NCBI RefSeq assembly: GCF_000478605.2
Contig: NZ_ASHX02000001.1
Coordinates: 5,533,001-5,597,000, forward strand
Source of the DNA: Streptomyces thermolilacinus SPC6
Lineage (GTDB): Bacteria; Actinomycetota; Actinomycetes; Streptomycetales; Streptomycetaceae
DNA: 64,000 nt
Direction of reading: 5' to 3'
The translations under genes and the position numbers were made by a program. Below, piece after piece: positions 27,890-39,259 of the stretch; position 1 is the first letter of the stretch, and every line of letters begins with the position of its first letter. The notes beneath the pieces are model-generated. The model was not told the origin of the DNA, searched no databases, and was given only the letters and a program-made list of their open reading frames with translations.

Positions 27890-27926
27890 CCGGAGGGCGG
27901 CCCCGGCTCGCGGGGCCGCCCTCCGG
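27890..27926 (-). terminator. Terminator of bldD
   Basis: A 16-bp perfect stem (27890-27905 with 27911-27926) with a 5-nt loop lies 20 bp beyond the bldD stop. Confidence 0.88.
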
Positions 27927-27946
27927 CGGCAACGTTTCTGCTGCGG

Positions 27947-28447
27947 TCAGCTCTCCTCGTGCGCGACCGCGCGACGGGCGTCCGCGTCCAGGACGCCCCA
28001 GCTGATCAGCTGCTCGGTCAGGACGGAAGGCGACTGGTCGTAGATGACCGCCAGGGTGCGCAGGTCGTCCTGGCGGATCGACAGCACCTTGCCGTTGTAG
28101 TCACCGCGCTGCGACTGGATCGTCGCGGCGTACCGCTGGAGCGGGCCCGCCTTCTCCTGCGGGACGTGCGCCAGGCGCTCCAGGTCCAGGACCAGCTTCG
28201 GCGGGGGCTCGGCGGCGCCGCCCGGCGTCGTGCCCGGCAGGAGCTCCTGCACCGGCACGCCGTAGAAGTCGGCCAGCTCCGCGAGACGCTGCACGGTCAC
28301 CGCGCGGTCGCCGCGCTCGTACGAACCGACCACGACGGCCTTCCAGCGGCCCTGGGACTTCTCCTCCACACCGTGGAGGGACAGGCCCTGCTGGGTGCGG
28401 ATCGCACGGAGCTTGGCCCCGAGCTGTTTTGCGTATTCGCTGGACAT
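27947..28447 (-). CDS. bldD: Developmental master repressor BldD
   Basis: Represses sporulation genes during vegetative growth when dimerised by tetrameric cyclic-di-GMP. The 166-residue protein has an N-terminal XRE-type HTH (LGAKLRAIRTQQGLSLHGV through SYERGDRAVTVQRL). A linker leads to the C-terminal domain with the complete ligand signature Arg114-Gly-Asp116, eight residues, Arg125-Gln-Asp-Asp128. Motif and length agree with S. coelicolor BldD. The ATG has GGGAG upstream. It is divergent from pyrR, and its promoter carries a dyad that could serve autoregulation. Confidence 0.97.
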   Translation of the reverse strand: MSSEYAKQLGAKLRAIRTQQGLSLHGVEEKSQGRWKAVVVGSYERGDRAVTVQRLAELADFYGVPVQELLPGTTPGGAAEPPPKLVLDLERLAHVPQEKAGPLQRYAATIQSQRGDYNGKVLSIRQDDLRTLAVIYDQSPSVLTEQLISWGVLDADARRAVAHEES

Positions 28448-28495
28448 ATAGCTCCCTGGACACTGTTACAACGTGCGGCTCCGCCGCGTGGCTGG

Positions 28496-28537
28496 TAACT
28501 CACTGTGAGGTTACGCAGCGTTACTTGGGTGCGTCAA
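28496..28537 (-). promoter_or_regulatory. bldD promoter with overlapping dyad (candidate BldD operator)
   Basis: Reading the minus strand, TTGACG (28532-28537) and TAACCT (28508-28513) are 18 bp apart. The -10 overlaps an imperfect palindrome at 28496-28513 whose core is CTCACTGTGAG. BldD is known to repress its own gene and to bind short TCAC/GTGA-type dyads, so autoregulation here is likely but inferred. Confidence 0.65.
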
Positions 28538-28598
28538 GCCGAACGGTGCGTACCGAGCACCTTCCGGGCCCTGGTACGGTTGAACACGCAATTCCGAC

Positions 28599-28638
28599 GT
28601 CCTTTAAGGTCCGTCCCGTGAGGCGGAGAAGGAGGTCC
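28599..28638 (+). promoter_or_regulatory. PyrR-binding leader element / translational attenuator of the pyr operon
   Basis: Just before pyrR the leader reads CCTTTAAGG, then a small hairpin CCGTCC-CGTGA-GGCGG with a bulged T, then the ribosome site AAGGAGG. The 5' CCTTT can pair with the ribosome site across the hairpin, which would hide it. This layout matches the PyrR-responsive leaders known in mycobacteria and other actinobacteria, where UMP-bound PyrR blocks translation. The assignment is by motif and position. Confidence 0.65.
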
Positions 28639-28645
28639 GTTCCGT

Positions 28646-29230
28646 ATGGACGCCCCCCAGCAGTCCGATGCCCGCCCCGTTCTCGAGGGACCGGACATCG
28701 CGCGGGTCCTGACCCGCATCGCCCACGAGATCGTCGAACGCGCCAAGGGCGCCGACGACGTGGTCCTCCTCGGCATCCCCACGCGCGGCGTGTTCCTCGC
28801 CCGGCGCCTGGCCGAGAAACTGGAGCAGATCACCGGCCGTGCCACGCCGGTCGGCTCCCTCGACATCACCATGTACCGCGACGACCTGCGCCTGCGCCCG
28901 GCGCGCGCCCTCGCCCGCACCGAAATCCCCGGTGACGGCGTCGACGGCCGCCTGGTGGTCCTCGTGGACGACGTGCTGTTCTCCGGCCGCACCATCCGCG
29001 CCGCCCTCGACGCGCTCGGCGACATCGGCCGCCCCCGCGCCGTACAGCTCGCCGTCCTCGTCGACCGCGGCCACCGGGAGCTGCCCATCCGCGCCGACTA
29101 CGTGGGCAAGAACCTCCCCACGTCGCTGCGCGAGGCGGTCAAGGTCCAGCTCGCCGAGGAGGACGGCCGCGACGCCGTGCTGCTCGGTGTGCGCGAGCTC
29201 GCCCAGCCCGCCGCCACCGGCGAGAACTAG
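28646..29230 (+). CDS. pyrR: Pyrimidine regulator PyrR / uracil phosphoribosyltransferase
   Basis: Binds pyr mRNA in response to UMP and has weak uracil phosphoribosyltransferase activity. The 194-residue protein shows the PRPP-binding motif VVLVDDVLFSGRTIRAALD, GIPTRGVFLA and YRDDL. It also has the basic RNA-binding patch in the RPRAVQLAVLVDRGHRELP region. First gene of the pyrimidine operon; ATG follows AAGGAGG by 10 nt inside the leader element described above. A 252-bp spacer separates it from pyrB. Confidence 0.95.
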   Translation: MDAPQQSDARPVLEGPDIARVLTRIAHEIVERAKGADDVVLLGIPTRGVFLARRLAEKLEQITGRATPVGSLDITMYRDDLRLRPARALARTEIPGDGVDGRLVVLVDDVLFSGRTIRAALDALGDIGRPRAVQLAVLVDRGHRELPIRADYVGKNLPTSLREAVKVQLAEEDGRDAVLLGVRELAQPAATGEN

Positions 29231-29233
29231 CCA

Positions 29234-29293
29234 CCCGTACGCCTCCGCCCGCCCCCGCGTGCCCCCACGCGCCCGCGCACAACCGCGTACGGG
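29234..29293 (+). promoter_or_regulatory. Branched hairpin between pyrR and pyrB
   Basis: A 9-base inverted repeat (CCCGTACGC at 29234-29242 and GCGTACGGG at 29285-29293) encloses an inner 6-bp hairpin at 29256-29271. It opens the unusual 252-bp C-rich gap between pyrR and pyrB. It could attenuate or process the mRNA; no promoter box is clear in the rest of the gap. Confidence 0.4.
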
Positions 29294-29482
29294 CGAAAGG
29301 CGCACCCGCGGGAGCAGCCGGGCCGCCCGCCCCCGGCACGCACCTGCCCCCGCGCCCGGCACCCGCCGACCGCCCGCGACCGGCACCCCGGCGGCCCCGC
29401 CCGCCCGGCAGCCGCCCGGAAAGCCCCCATACGCCCGGTACGCCCACGGAACCGACCTCCACACCCACCGGAGAACACCCAG

Positions 29483-30487
29483 ATGAAGCGCCACCTCATC
29501 TCGGCCGCCGACCTCACCCGGGACGACGCCGTACTCGTCCTCGACACCGCCGAGGAAATGGCCCGCCTCGCCGACCGGCCGATCAAGAAGCTGCCCACCC
29601 TGCGCGGCCGCACGATCTGCAACCTCTTCTTCGAGGACTCCACCCGCACCCGGATCTCCTTCGAAGCCGCCGAGAAGCGCCTCTCCGCCGACGTCATCAA
29701 CTTCTCCGCCAAGGGCTCCAGCGTCTCCAAGGGCGAATCCCTCAAGGACACCGCCCAGACCCTCGCCGCCATGGGCGTGGACGCCGTCGTCATCCGGCAC
29801 AGCGCCTCCGGCGCCCCCTACCGGCTCGCCAACTCCGGCTGGATCGACGCCCCCGTCATCAACGCCGGGGACGGCACCCACCAGCACCCCACGCAGGCCC
29901 TCCTCGACGCGTTCACCCTGCGCCGCCGCCTCATCGGCCACGAGGCCGGCATCGGCCAGGACCTCTCCGGCAAGCGGATCACCATCGTCGGCGACGTCCT
30001 CCACAGCCGCGTCGCCCGCTCCAACGTGGACCTGCTCCACACGCTCGGCGCCGAGGTCACCCTCGTCGCCCCGCCCACCCTCGTGCCGGTCGGCGTCGGC
30101 AACTGGCCCTGCGAGGTGTCCTACGACCTCGACAGCGCCCTGGCCAAGTGCGACGCCGTCATGATGCTGCGCGTCCAGCGGGAGCGGATGAACGCCGCGT
30201 TCTTCCCCACCGAGCGCGAGTACTCCCGCCGCTACGGCCTCGACGCCCAGCGCATGGCGAAGCTCCCCGAGCACGCCGTCGTCATGCACCCCGGCCCCAT
30301 GGTCCGCGGCATGGAGATCACCGCCGAGGTCGCCGACTCGCCCCGCTGCACCGTGGTCGAGCAGGTCGCCAACGGCGTCTTCACCCGCATGGCCGTCCTC
30401 TATCTGCTGCTCGGCGGCAACGAGCCCGCCGTCACCCAGCCGTCGTCCCCCTCGTCCCCGTCGTCGTCCCGTACCGAGGAGAAGTAA
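29483..30487 (+). CDS. pyrB: Aspartate carbamoyltransferase catalytic subunit
   Basis: Condenses carbamoyl phosphate and aspartate. The 334-residue protein has the carbamoyl-phosphate loop FFEDSTRTRISFE and SSVSKGESLKDTAQTL with the active-site Ser/Lys. It also has VIRHSASGA and the HPTQALLDAFTL motif. The C-terminus PSSPSSPSSSRTEEK is a short disordered extension. No pyrI regulatory subunit is nearby, so allosteric control differs from E. coli. Start ATG with GGAG upstream; pyrC begins 6 bp after the stop. Confidence 0.96.
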   Translation: MKRHLISAADLTRDDAVLVLDTAEEMARLADRPIKKLPTLRGRTICNLFFEDSTRTRISFEAAEKRLSADVINFSAKGSSVSKGESLKDTAQTLAAMGVDAVVIRHSASGAPYRLANSGWIDAPVINAGDGTHQHPTQALLDAFTLRRRLIGHEAGIGQDLSGKRITIVGDVLHSRVARSNVDLLHTLGAEVTLVAPPTLVPVGVGNWPCEVSYDLDSALAKCDAVMMLRVQRERMNAAFFPTEREYSRRYGLDAQRMAKLPEHAVVMHPGPMVRGMEITAEVADSPRCTVVEQVANGVFTRMAVLYLLLGGNEPAVTQPSSPSSPSSSRTEEK

Positions 30488-30493
30488 CCCAGC

Positions 30494-31780
30494 ATGAGCA
30501 AGACCCTGATCCGTGGTGCGAAGGTCCTCGGCGGCGAGGTCCAGGACGTCCTCGTCGACGGCGAGACGATCGCCGAGGTCGGCACCGGTCTGAGCGCCGA
30601 GGGCGCCACCGTCGTCGAGGCCGACGGGCAGATCCTGCTGCCGGGCCTCGTGGACCTCCACACCCATCTGCGCGAGCCGGGCCGCGAGGACTCCGAGACC
30701 GTCCTCACCGGCACCCGCGCCGCCGCGAGCGGCGGCTACACGGCCGTCTTCGCCATGGCCAACACCTTCCCCGTCGCCGACACCGCCGGCGTCGTCGAGC
30801 AGGTCTGGCGCCTCGGCCGCGAGCACGGCTACTGCGACGTGCAGCCCATCGGCGCCGTCACCGTCGGCCTGGAGGGCCGGAAGCTCGCCGAGCTGGGTGC
30901 CATGCACGAGTCCGCCGCCGGGGTGACCGTCTTCTCCGACGACGGCAAGTGCGTGGACGACGCGGTGATCATGCGCCGCGCCCTGGAGTACGTGAAGGCC
31001 TTCGGCGGGGTCGTCGCCCAGCACGCCCAGGAGCCCCGCCTCACCGAGGGCGCCCAGATGAACGAGGGCGTCGTCTCCGCCGAGCTCGGCCTCGGCGGCT
31101 GGCCCGCCGTCGCCGAGGAGTCGATCATCGCCCGCGACGTCCTCCTCGCCGAGCACGTCGGCTCCCGCGTCCACATCTGCCACCTCTCCACCGCCGGGTC
31201 CGTCGAGATCGTCCGCTGGGCCAAGTCCCGCGGCATCGACGTCACCGCCGAGGTCACCCCCCACCACCTCCTCCTCACCGACGAGATGGTCCGCACGTAC
31301 AACCCGGTCTACAAGGTCAACCCGCCGCTGCGCACCGAGCGCGACGTGATGGCCCTGCGCGAGGCCCTCGCCGACGGCACCATCGACATCGTCGCCACCG
31401 ACCACGCGCCCCACCCGCACGAGGACAAGGACTGCGAGTGGGCCGCCGCCGCCATGGGGATGGTCGGCCTGGAGACCGCCCTCTCCGTCGTCCAGCACAC
31501 GATGGTGGACACGGGCCTGCTCGACTGGGCCGCCGTCGCCGACCGCATGTCCTTCGCGCCAGCCCGGATCGGCTCCGCCACCGGCCACGGGCGGCCCGTC
31601 TCGGCTGGCGAGCCCGCCAACCTCACGCTGGTCGATCCGGCATACCGTGGAACCGTGGACCCCGCGGGCTTCGCCTCCCGCAGCCGCAACACCCCCTACG
31701 AGGGCCGCGAGCTGCCGGGACGCGTCACCCACACCTTCCTGCGGGGCAGGGCAACGCTCATGGACGGGAAGCTCGCGTGA
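30494..31780 (+). CDS. pyrC: Dihydroorotase
   Basis: Closes carbamoyl aspartate to dihydroorotate. The 428-residue amidohydrolase is of the long class I type. It has DLHTHLREPGREDSET (zinc His-x-His), FSDDGKCVDD, VAQHAQEP, the HICHLSTAGS histidine and ATDHAPHPHEDK with the catalytic Asp. Its GTG-overlapping end (GTGA) couples it to the membrane protein that follows. Confidence 0.95.
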   Translation: MSKTLIRGAKVLGGEVQDVLVDGETIAEVGTGLSAEGATVVEADGQILLPGLVDLHTHLREPGREDSETVLTGTRAAASGGYTAVFAMANTFPVADTAGVVEQVWRLGREHGYCDVQPIGAVTVGLEGRKLAELGAMHESAAGVTVFSDDGKCVDDAVIMRRALEYVKAFGGVVAQHAQEPRLTEGAQMNEGVVSAELGLGGWPAVAEESIIARDVLLAEHVGSRVHICHLSTAGSVEIVRWAKSRGIDVTAEVTPHHLLLTDEMVRTYNPVYKVNPPLRTERDVMALREALADGTIDIVATDHAPHPHEDKDCEWAAAAMGMVGLETALSVVQHTMVDTGLLDWAAVADRMSFAPARIGSATGHGRPVSAGEPANLTLVDPAYRGTVDPAGFASRSRNTPYEGRELPGRVTHTFLRGRATLMDGKLA

Positions 31781-32367
31781 CATCTCTGATCCCCCTCGCC
31801 GCCGAACCCCGCTCGGCCGAGGTGACCGACTGGACCGCCCGGCTCGGCTGGGTCGGCGTACTGCTCCTCTTCATCGCCCTCGCCTACTGGCTGATGCGCC
31901 AGGGCTGGAAGTGGCGCGGCAGCGTCCAGTCGTCCACCCTGCCCGAGCTGCCCACCGCGCCGGACACCCCGGCCGAGGCCACCCTCACCATGAGCGGGCA
32001 GTACCACGGCTCCACCACCGCCGGACAGTGGCTCGAGCGGATCGTGGCCCACGGCCTCGGCACCCGCAGCCGCGCCGAGCTCACCCTCACCGACGCCGGC
32101 CTCGCGGTCGTACGTCCCGGGGCCACGGACTTCTTCATCCCGGCCGACCGGCTGCGCGGCGCCCGCCTCGACAAGGGCATCGCCGGCAAGGTCCTCACCG
32201 AGGGCGGCCTGCTCGTCGTCACCTGGGCGCACGGCGACCAGCTCATCGACTCGGGCTTCCGCTCCGACCGCGCGGCCGAGCACCCCGCCTGGGTCACCGC
32301 CCTCACCGCGCTCAGCACCACTCCCACCAGCACCGAGAACACCACGACGGAAGGCGCCGCACGATGA
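31777..32367 (+). CDS. Conserved membrane protein inside the pyr operon (PH-like domain)
   Basis: A 196-residue protein with one N-terminal membrane helix (LGWVGVLLLFIALAYWLM). A basic patch and a soluble beta-rich domain follow (AELTLTDAGLAVVRPG, FFIPADRLRGARLD, GLLVVTWAHGDQLIDSGFR), resembling bacterial PH-like domains. A protein of the same kind sits between pyrC and carA in mycobacteria, so the position is conserved but the role is unknown. Four-base overlaps on both sides couple its translation to pyrC and carA, implying matched stoichiometry with pyrimidine enzymes. It could anchor the enzymes at the membrane, where PyrD acts; that is speculation. Confidence 0.82.
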   Translation: MTSLIPLAAEPRSAEVTDWTARLGWVGVLLLFIALAYWLMRQGWKWRGSVQSSTLPELPTAPDTPAEATLTMSGQYHGSTTAGQWLERIVAHGLGTRSRAELTLTDAGLAVVRPGATDFFIPADRLRGARLDKGIAGKVLTEGGLLVVTWAHGDQLIDSGFRSDRAAEHPAWVTALTALSTTPTSTENTTTEGAAR

Positions 32368-33510
32368 CGACCTCCACCCGGGGAACCAGGGTTCCCGCCG
32401 TACTCGTCCTGGAGGACGGCCGCAGCTTCCGCGGCCGCGCCTACGGGGCCGTGGGGGAGACGTTCGGCGAGGCCGTCTTCTCCACCGGCATGACCGGCTA
32501 CCAGGAGACCCTGACCGACCCCTCGTACCACCGCCAGGTCGTCGTCATGACGGCCCCGCACGTAGGCAACACCGGCGTCAACGACGAGGACCCCGAGTCC
32601 GCCCGCATCTGGGTCTCCGGGTACGTCGTCCGCGACCCCGCCCGCACCCCCTCCAACTGGCGCGCCACCCGCTCCCTCGACGAGGAGCTGGAGCGCCAGG
32701 GCGTCGTCGGCATCAGCGGCGTCGACACCCGCGCCCTCACCCGCCACCTGCGCGAGCGCGGCGCCATGCGCGTCGGCATCTTCTCCGGCGACGCCGTCAC
32801 GAGCGACGCCGACATGCTCGCCAAGGTCAAGGCGCAGCCCGAGATGAAGGGCGCCGACCTCTCCGCCCAGGTCTCCACCAAGGAGCCGTACGTCGTCCCC
32901 GCGATCGGCGAGAAGAAGTTCACCGTCGCCGCCGTGGACCTCGGCATCAAGGGCATGACCCCGCAGCGGATGGCCGAGCGCGGCATCGAGGTGCACGTCC
33001 TGCCCGCCACCGCCACCGCCGACGACGTGTACGCCGTCAACCCCGACGGCGTGTTCTTCTCCAACGGCCCCGGCGACCCGGCCACCGCCGACCACGCCGT
33101 CGCCGTCATGCGCGCCGTCCTGGAGCGCAGGACGCCCCTGTTCGGCATCTGCTTCGGCAACCAGATCCTCGGCCGCGCCCTCGGCTTCGGCACCTACAAG
33201 CTGAAGTACGGCCACCGCGGCATCAACCAGCCCGTGCAGGACCGCACGACCGGCAAGGTCGAGGTCACCGCGCACAACCACGGCTTCGCCGTCGACGCGC
33301 CGCTCGACACCGTGTCCGACACCCCCTTCGGCCGCGCCGAGGTCACCCACGTCTGCCTCAACGACAACGTGGTGGAGGGCCTCCAGCTGCTCGACCAGCC
33401 GGCCTTCAGCGTCCAGTACCACCCGGAGGCGGCCGCCGGCCCCCACGACGCCGCATACCTGTTCGACCGCTTCACCGCTCTGATGAGCACCGCCCAGATG
33501 GAGGCCGAGC

Positions 33511-33518
<8 letters not shown>
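32364..33518 (+). CDS. carA: Carbamoyl-phosphate synthase small subunit
   Basis: Glutaminase subunit that feeds ammonia to CarB. The 384-residue protein has the N-terminal CPSase_sm domain (VLVLEDGRSFRGRAYGA, FSTGMTGYQETLTDPSY). A class I glutamine amidotransferase domain follows with nucleophile Cys263 (LFGICFGNQ) and HNHGFAVD. The terminal catalytic pair is in QYHPEAAAG. It overlaps carB by 8 bp. The same pair supplies both arginine and pyrimidine synthesis. Confidence 0.96.
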
Positions 33519-36819
<3,301 letters not shown>

Positions 36820-36830
36820 CAGCCCACGAA

Positions 36831-36858
36831 GGGGGACACCGCCACCGCGGTGTCCCCC
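36831..36858 (+). terminator. Strong hairpin between carB and pyrD
   Basis: A 12-bp perfect stem (36831-36842 with 36847-36858) with a CACC loop lies 11 bp after carB and 26 bp before pyrD. As a terminator inside the pyr operon it would reduce pyrD-pyrF expression relative to carB, or mark a processing site. Confidence 0.75.
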
Positions 36859-36883
36859 TCCTCATGAGGACACAGCCACCGGA

Positions 36884-37993
36884 ATGTACGAACTCTTCTT
36901 CCACCTCGTCTTCAAGCGGATGGACCCCGAGCGCGCCCACCACATGGCCGTCCGCTGGATCCGCCTCACCGCCGCCGTCCCCGTCCTGCGGACCTTCGTC
37001 GCCGCGCTGCTCGCCCCCCGTCACAAGGAGCTGCGCACTGAGGCCCTCGGACTGCGCATGCACGGCCCCTTCGGTCTCGCCGCGGGCTTCGACAAGAACG
37101 CCGTCGCGATCGACGGCATGGCGATGCTCGGCTTCGACCACGTCGAGATCGGCACCGTCACCGGCGAGCCCCAGCCCGGCAACCCGAAGAAGCGCCTCTT
37201 CCGCCTCGTACCGGACCGCGCCCTGATCAACCGCATGGGCTTCAACAACGAGGGCTCCGCCGCCGTCGCGAGGCGCCTGAACGAGCGCGTGCCGGTCTTC
37301 AGGACGGTCGTCGGCGTCAACATCGGCAAGACCAAGGTCGTCCCCGAGGCCGAAGCCGTCGCCGACTACGTGAAGTCCACCGAGCGCCTCGCCCGCCACG
37401 CCGACTACCTCGTCGTCAACGTCTCCTCGCCCAACACGCCCGGCCTGCGCAACCTCCAGGCCACCGAGGCGCTGCGCCCGCTGCTCACCGCCGTGCGCGA
37501 GGCCGCCGACCGGACGGTCACCGACCGCCGCGTCCCGCTGCTGGTGAAGATCGCCCCCGACCTGGCCGACGAGGACGTGGACGCCGTCGCCGACCTCGCC
37601 GTGGAGCTGGCCCTCGACGGGATCATCGCCACCAACACGACCATCGCCCGCGAGGGCCTGGGCCTCACCGCCGACCCGAAGCTCGTCGCCGAGACCGGCG
37701 GCCTGTCCGGCGCCCCGCTCAAGGAGCGCTCCCTGGAGGTCCTGCGCCGCCTCTACGCGCGCGTGGGCGACCGCCTCGTCCTCGTGGGCGTCGGCGGCAT
37801 CGAGAACGCCGAGGACGCCTGGCAGCGCATCCTCGCGGGCGCCACCCTCGTGCAGGGCTACAGCGCCTTCATCTACGAGGGTCCCTTCTACGCCCGCGCC
37901 GTGCACAAGGGGCTGGCCGCCCGGCTGAAGGCCTCCCCGTACGCCACCCTCGCCGAGGCCGTCGGCGCCGACACCCGAAAGGCCACCGCATGA
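36884..37993 (+). CDS. pyrD: Quinone-dependent dihydroorotate dehydrogenase (class 2)
   Basis: Oxidises dihydroorotate to orotate and passes electrons to menaquinone at the membrane. The 369-residue protein has the class 2 N-terminal amphipathic helices (MYELFFHLVFKRMDPERAHH). FMN-site motifs are GLAAGFDKNAVAIDG and RMGFNNEG. The NVSSPNTPGLRNLQ segment holds the catalytic Ser. GGLSGAPLKERSLEVLRR and GVGGIENAEDAW follow. It shares a four-base overlap with pyrF. Confidence 0.95.
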   Translation: MYELFFHLVFKRMDPERAHHMAVRWIRLTAAVPVLRTFVAALLAPRHKELRTEALGLRMHGPFGLAAGFDKNAVAIDGMAMLGFDHVEIGTVTGEPQPGNPKKRLFRLVPDRALINRMGFNNEGSAAVARRLNERVPVFRTVVGVNIGKTKVVPEAEAVADYVKSTERLARHADYLVVNVSSPNTPGLRNLQATEALRPLLTAVREAADRTVTDRRVPLLVKIAPDLADEDVDAVADLAVELALDGIIATNTTIAREGLGLTADPKLVAETGGLSGAPLKERSLEVLRRLYARVGDRLVLVGVGGIENAEDAWQRILAGATLVQGYSAFIYEGPFYARAVHKGLAARLKASPYATLAEAVGADTRKATA

Positions 37994-38823
37994 CCCCCTT
38001 CGGCGCCCGCCTCCGCGCGGCCATGGACACCCGCGGCCCCCTCTGCGTCGGCATCGACCCGCACGCCTCCCTGCTGTCCGCCTGGGGCCTCGCCGACGAC
38101 GTGACCGGCCTGGAGACCTTCACCCGCACCGTCGTGGACGCCCTGGCGGGCACGGTCGCCGTCTTCAAGCCGCAGAGCGCCTTCTTCGAGCGGTTCGGCT
38201 CGCGCGGCGTCGCGGTGCTGGAGCGGGCCGTCGCCGACCTGCGCGAGGCCGGGGCCCTGGTCGTCATGGACGCCAAGCGCGGCGACATCGGCTCGACCAT
38301 GGCCGCGTACGCCGAGACGTTCCTGCGCGCCGGGTCGCCGCTGTTCTCCGACGCGCTGACCGTCTCCCCGTACCTGGGCTACGGCTCCCTGAAGCCGGCC
38401 GTCGACCTCGCGCGGGAGAACGGCGCCGGACTGTTCGTCCTCGCCCTCACCTCCAACCCGGAGGGCGCCGAGGTCCAGCGGGCCGTGCGCGAGGACGGGC
38501 GGACCATCGGGGCGACCATGCTGGCGCACCTGGCCGAGGAGAACGCGGGGGAGACCCCGATGGGCTCCTTCGGCGCGGTGGTCGGCGCCACCCTCGGCGA
38601 CCTGTCCTCCTTCGACCTGGACGTCAACGGCCCGCTCCTCGCGCCCGGCATCGGCGCGCAGGGCGCCACCCCGGCCGACCTCCCGGCCGTCTTCGGCGCC
38701 GCCGTGCGCAACGTCGTCCCGAACGTCAGCCGCGGCGTCCTGCGCCACGGCCCGGACGCGGCGGCCCTGCGGGACGCGGCGGAGCGGTACGCGGACGAGA
38801 TCCGGGCCGCGGTCGCCGCCTGA
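37990..38823 (+). CDS. pyrF: Orotidine 5'-phosphate decarboxylase (class 2)
   Basis: Last step to UMP. The 277-residue protein belongs to the longer type common in actinobacteria. It has CVGIDPHASLLSAWG, FKPQSAFFERFG, the catalytic DAKRGDIGST, VSPYLGYGSL and APGIGAQG. Start ATG is inside the pyrD stop overlap. A hairpin 14 bp downstream ends the operon. Confidence 0.95.
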   Translation: MTPFGARLRAAMDTRGPLCVGIDPHASLLSAWGLADDVTGLETFTRTVVDALAGTVAVFKPQSAFFERFGSRGVAVLERAVADLREAGALVVMDAKRGDIGSTMAAYAETFLRAGSPLFSDALTVSPYLGYGSLKPAVDLARENGAGLFVLALTSNPEGAEVQRAVREDGRTIGATMLAHLAEENAGETPMGSFGAVVGATLGDLSSFDLDVNGPLLAPGIGAQGATPADLPAVFGAAVRNVVPNVSRGVLRHGPDAAALRDAAERYADEIRAAVAA

Positions 38824-38836
38824 GCGGTACGCGGAC

Positions 38837-38862
38837 CAGGCCCTGGTGGCGGCCAGGGCCTG
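38837..38862 (+). terminator. Terminator of the pyr operon
   Basis: A 10-bp perfect stem with a 6-nt loop lies just after pyrF. The rest of the 436-bp gap to the sIHF gene (38863-39259) has locally higher A/T and carries the promoters of the sIHF gene; I see no gene in it. Confidence 0.7.
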
Positions 38863-39122
38863 CGGTAGGGGACAGGCCCGGCCGCCGTCGAGCGCCTGAG
38901 CGCTACGGGAGAAGGTCCGGCCGTCGTCAGCGCCGCACCACGTCTCTTGTGTGACGTGCCTCACATGCGGCCGTCCTGGCGGCGGGCGCCCGTGACCGTC
39001 CGGGCGCGACCTTCCCGGAACGGCCCGTGACGGGTGTTGACGGATTAGGCGCCCAAACCAGTGCGTTATGTCTTGTTTGTCTGGCAGGATCGATGCTGAC
39101 CAGGACTTTTCCTCTGTTCTCG

Positions 39123-39151
39123 CTGACTGGGGCGGCCTTGGCCGCTAGTCT
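39123..39151 (+). promoter_or_regulatory. Upstream promoter candidate for sIHF
   Basis: CTGACT (39123-39128) and TAGTCT (39146-39151) are 17 bp apart; initiation near 39158 gives a ~100-nt leader. Confidence 0.5.
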
Positions 39152-39183
39152 CCGACGAGAGCCGACGTGCCCTGCGTTGCTCG

Positions 39184-39212
39184 TTGCTCCCTTGGTGTGG
39201 GCCGACTAGGTT
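39184..39212 (+). promoter_or_regulatory. Proximal promoter of sIHF
   Basis: TTGCTC (39184-39189) and TAGGTT (39207-39212) have ideal 17-bp spacing. Initiation near 39219 leaves a ~40-nt leader with GAGGTGA before the GTG. Two stacked promoters suit a highly expressed nucleoid protein. Confidence 0.65.
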
Positions 39213-39259
39213 CCTCACCGGTCCGTATCCGACAGTTCGACATCCGAGGTGACGTAGGC

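Noticed and set aside
27417..28043. Proline/arginine-rich reading frames before bldD
   Set aside because: Open only because the spacer lacks A/T. Codon use is not gene-like in any frame, there is no ribosome site, and the 3' end runs into bldD.
39037..39062. TTGACG-ATTAGGCG as an additional sIHF promoter
   Set aside because: The -35 and TAGGCG are only 3 bp apart, and the next -10-like box is 24 bp away; two better-spaced promoters lie downstream.
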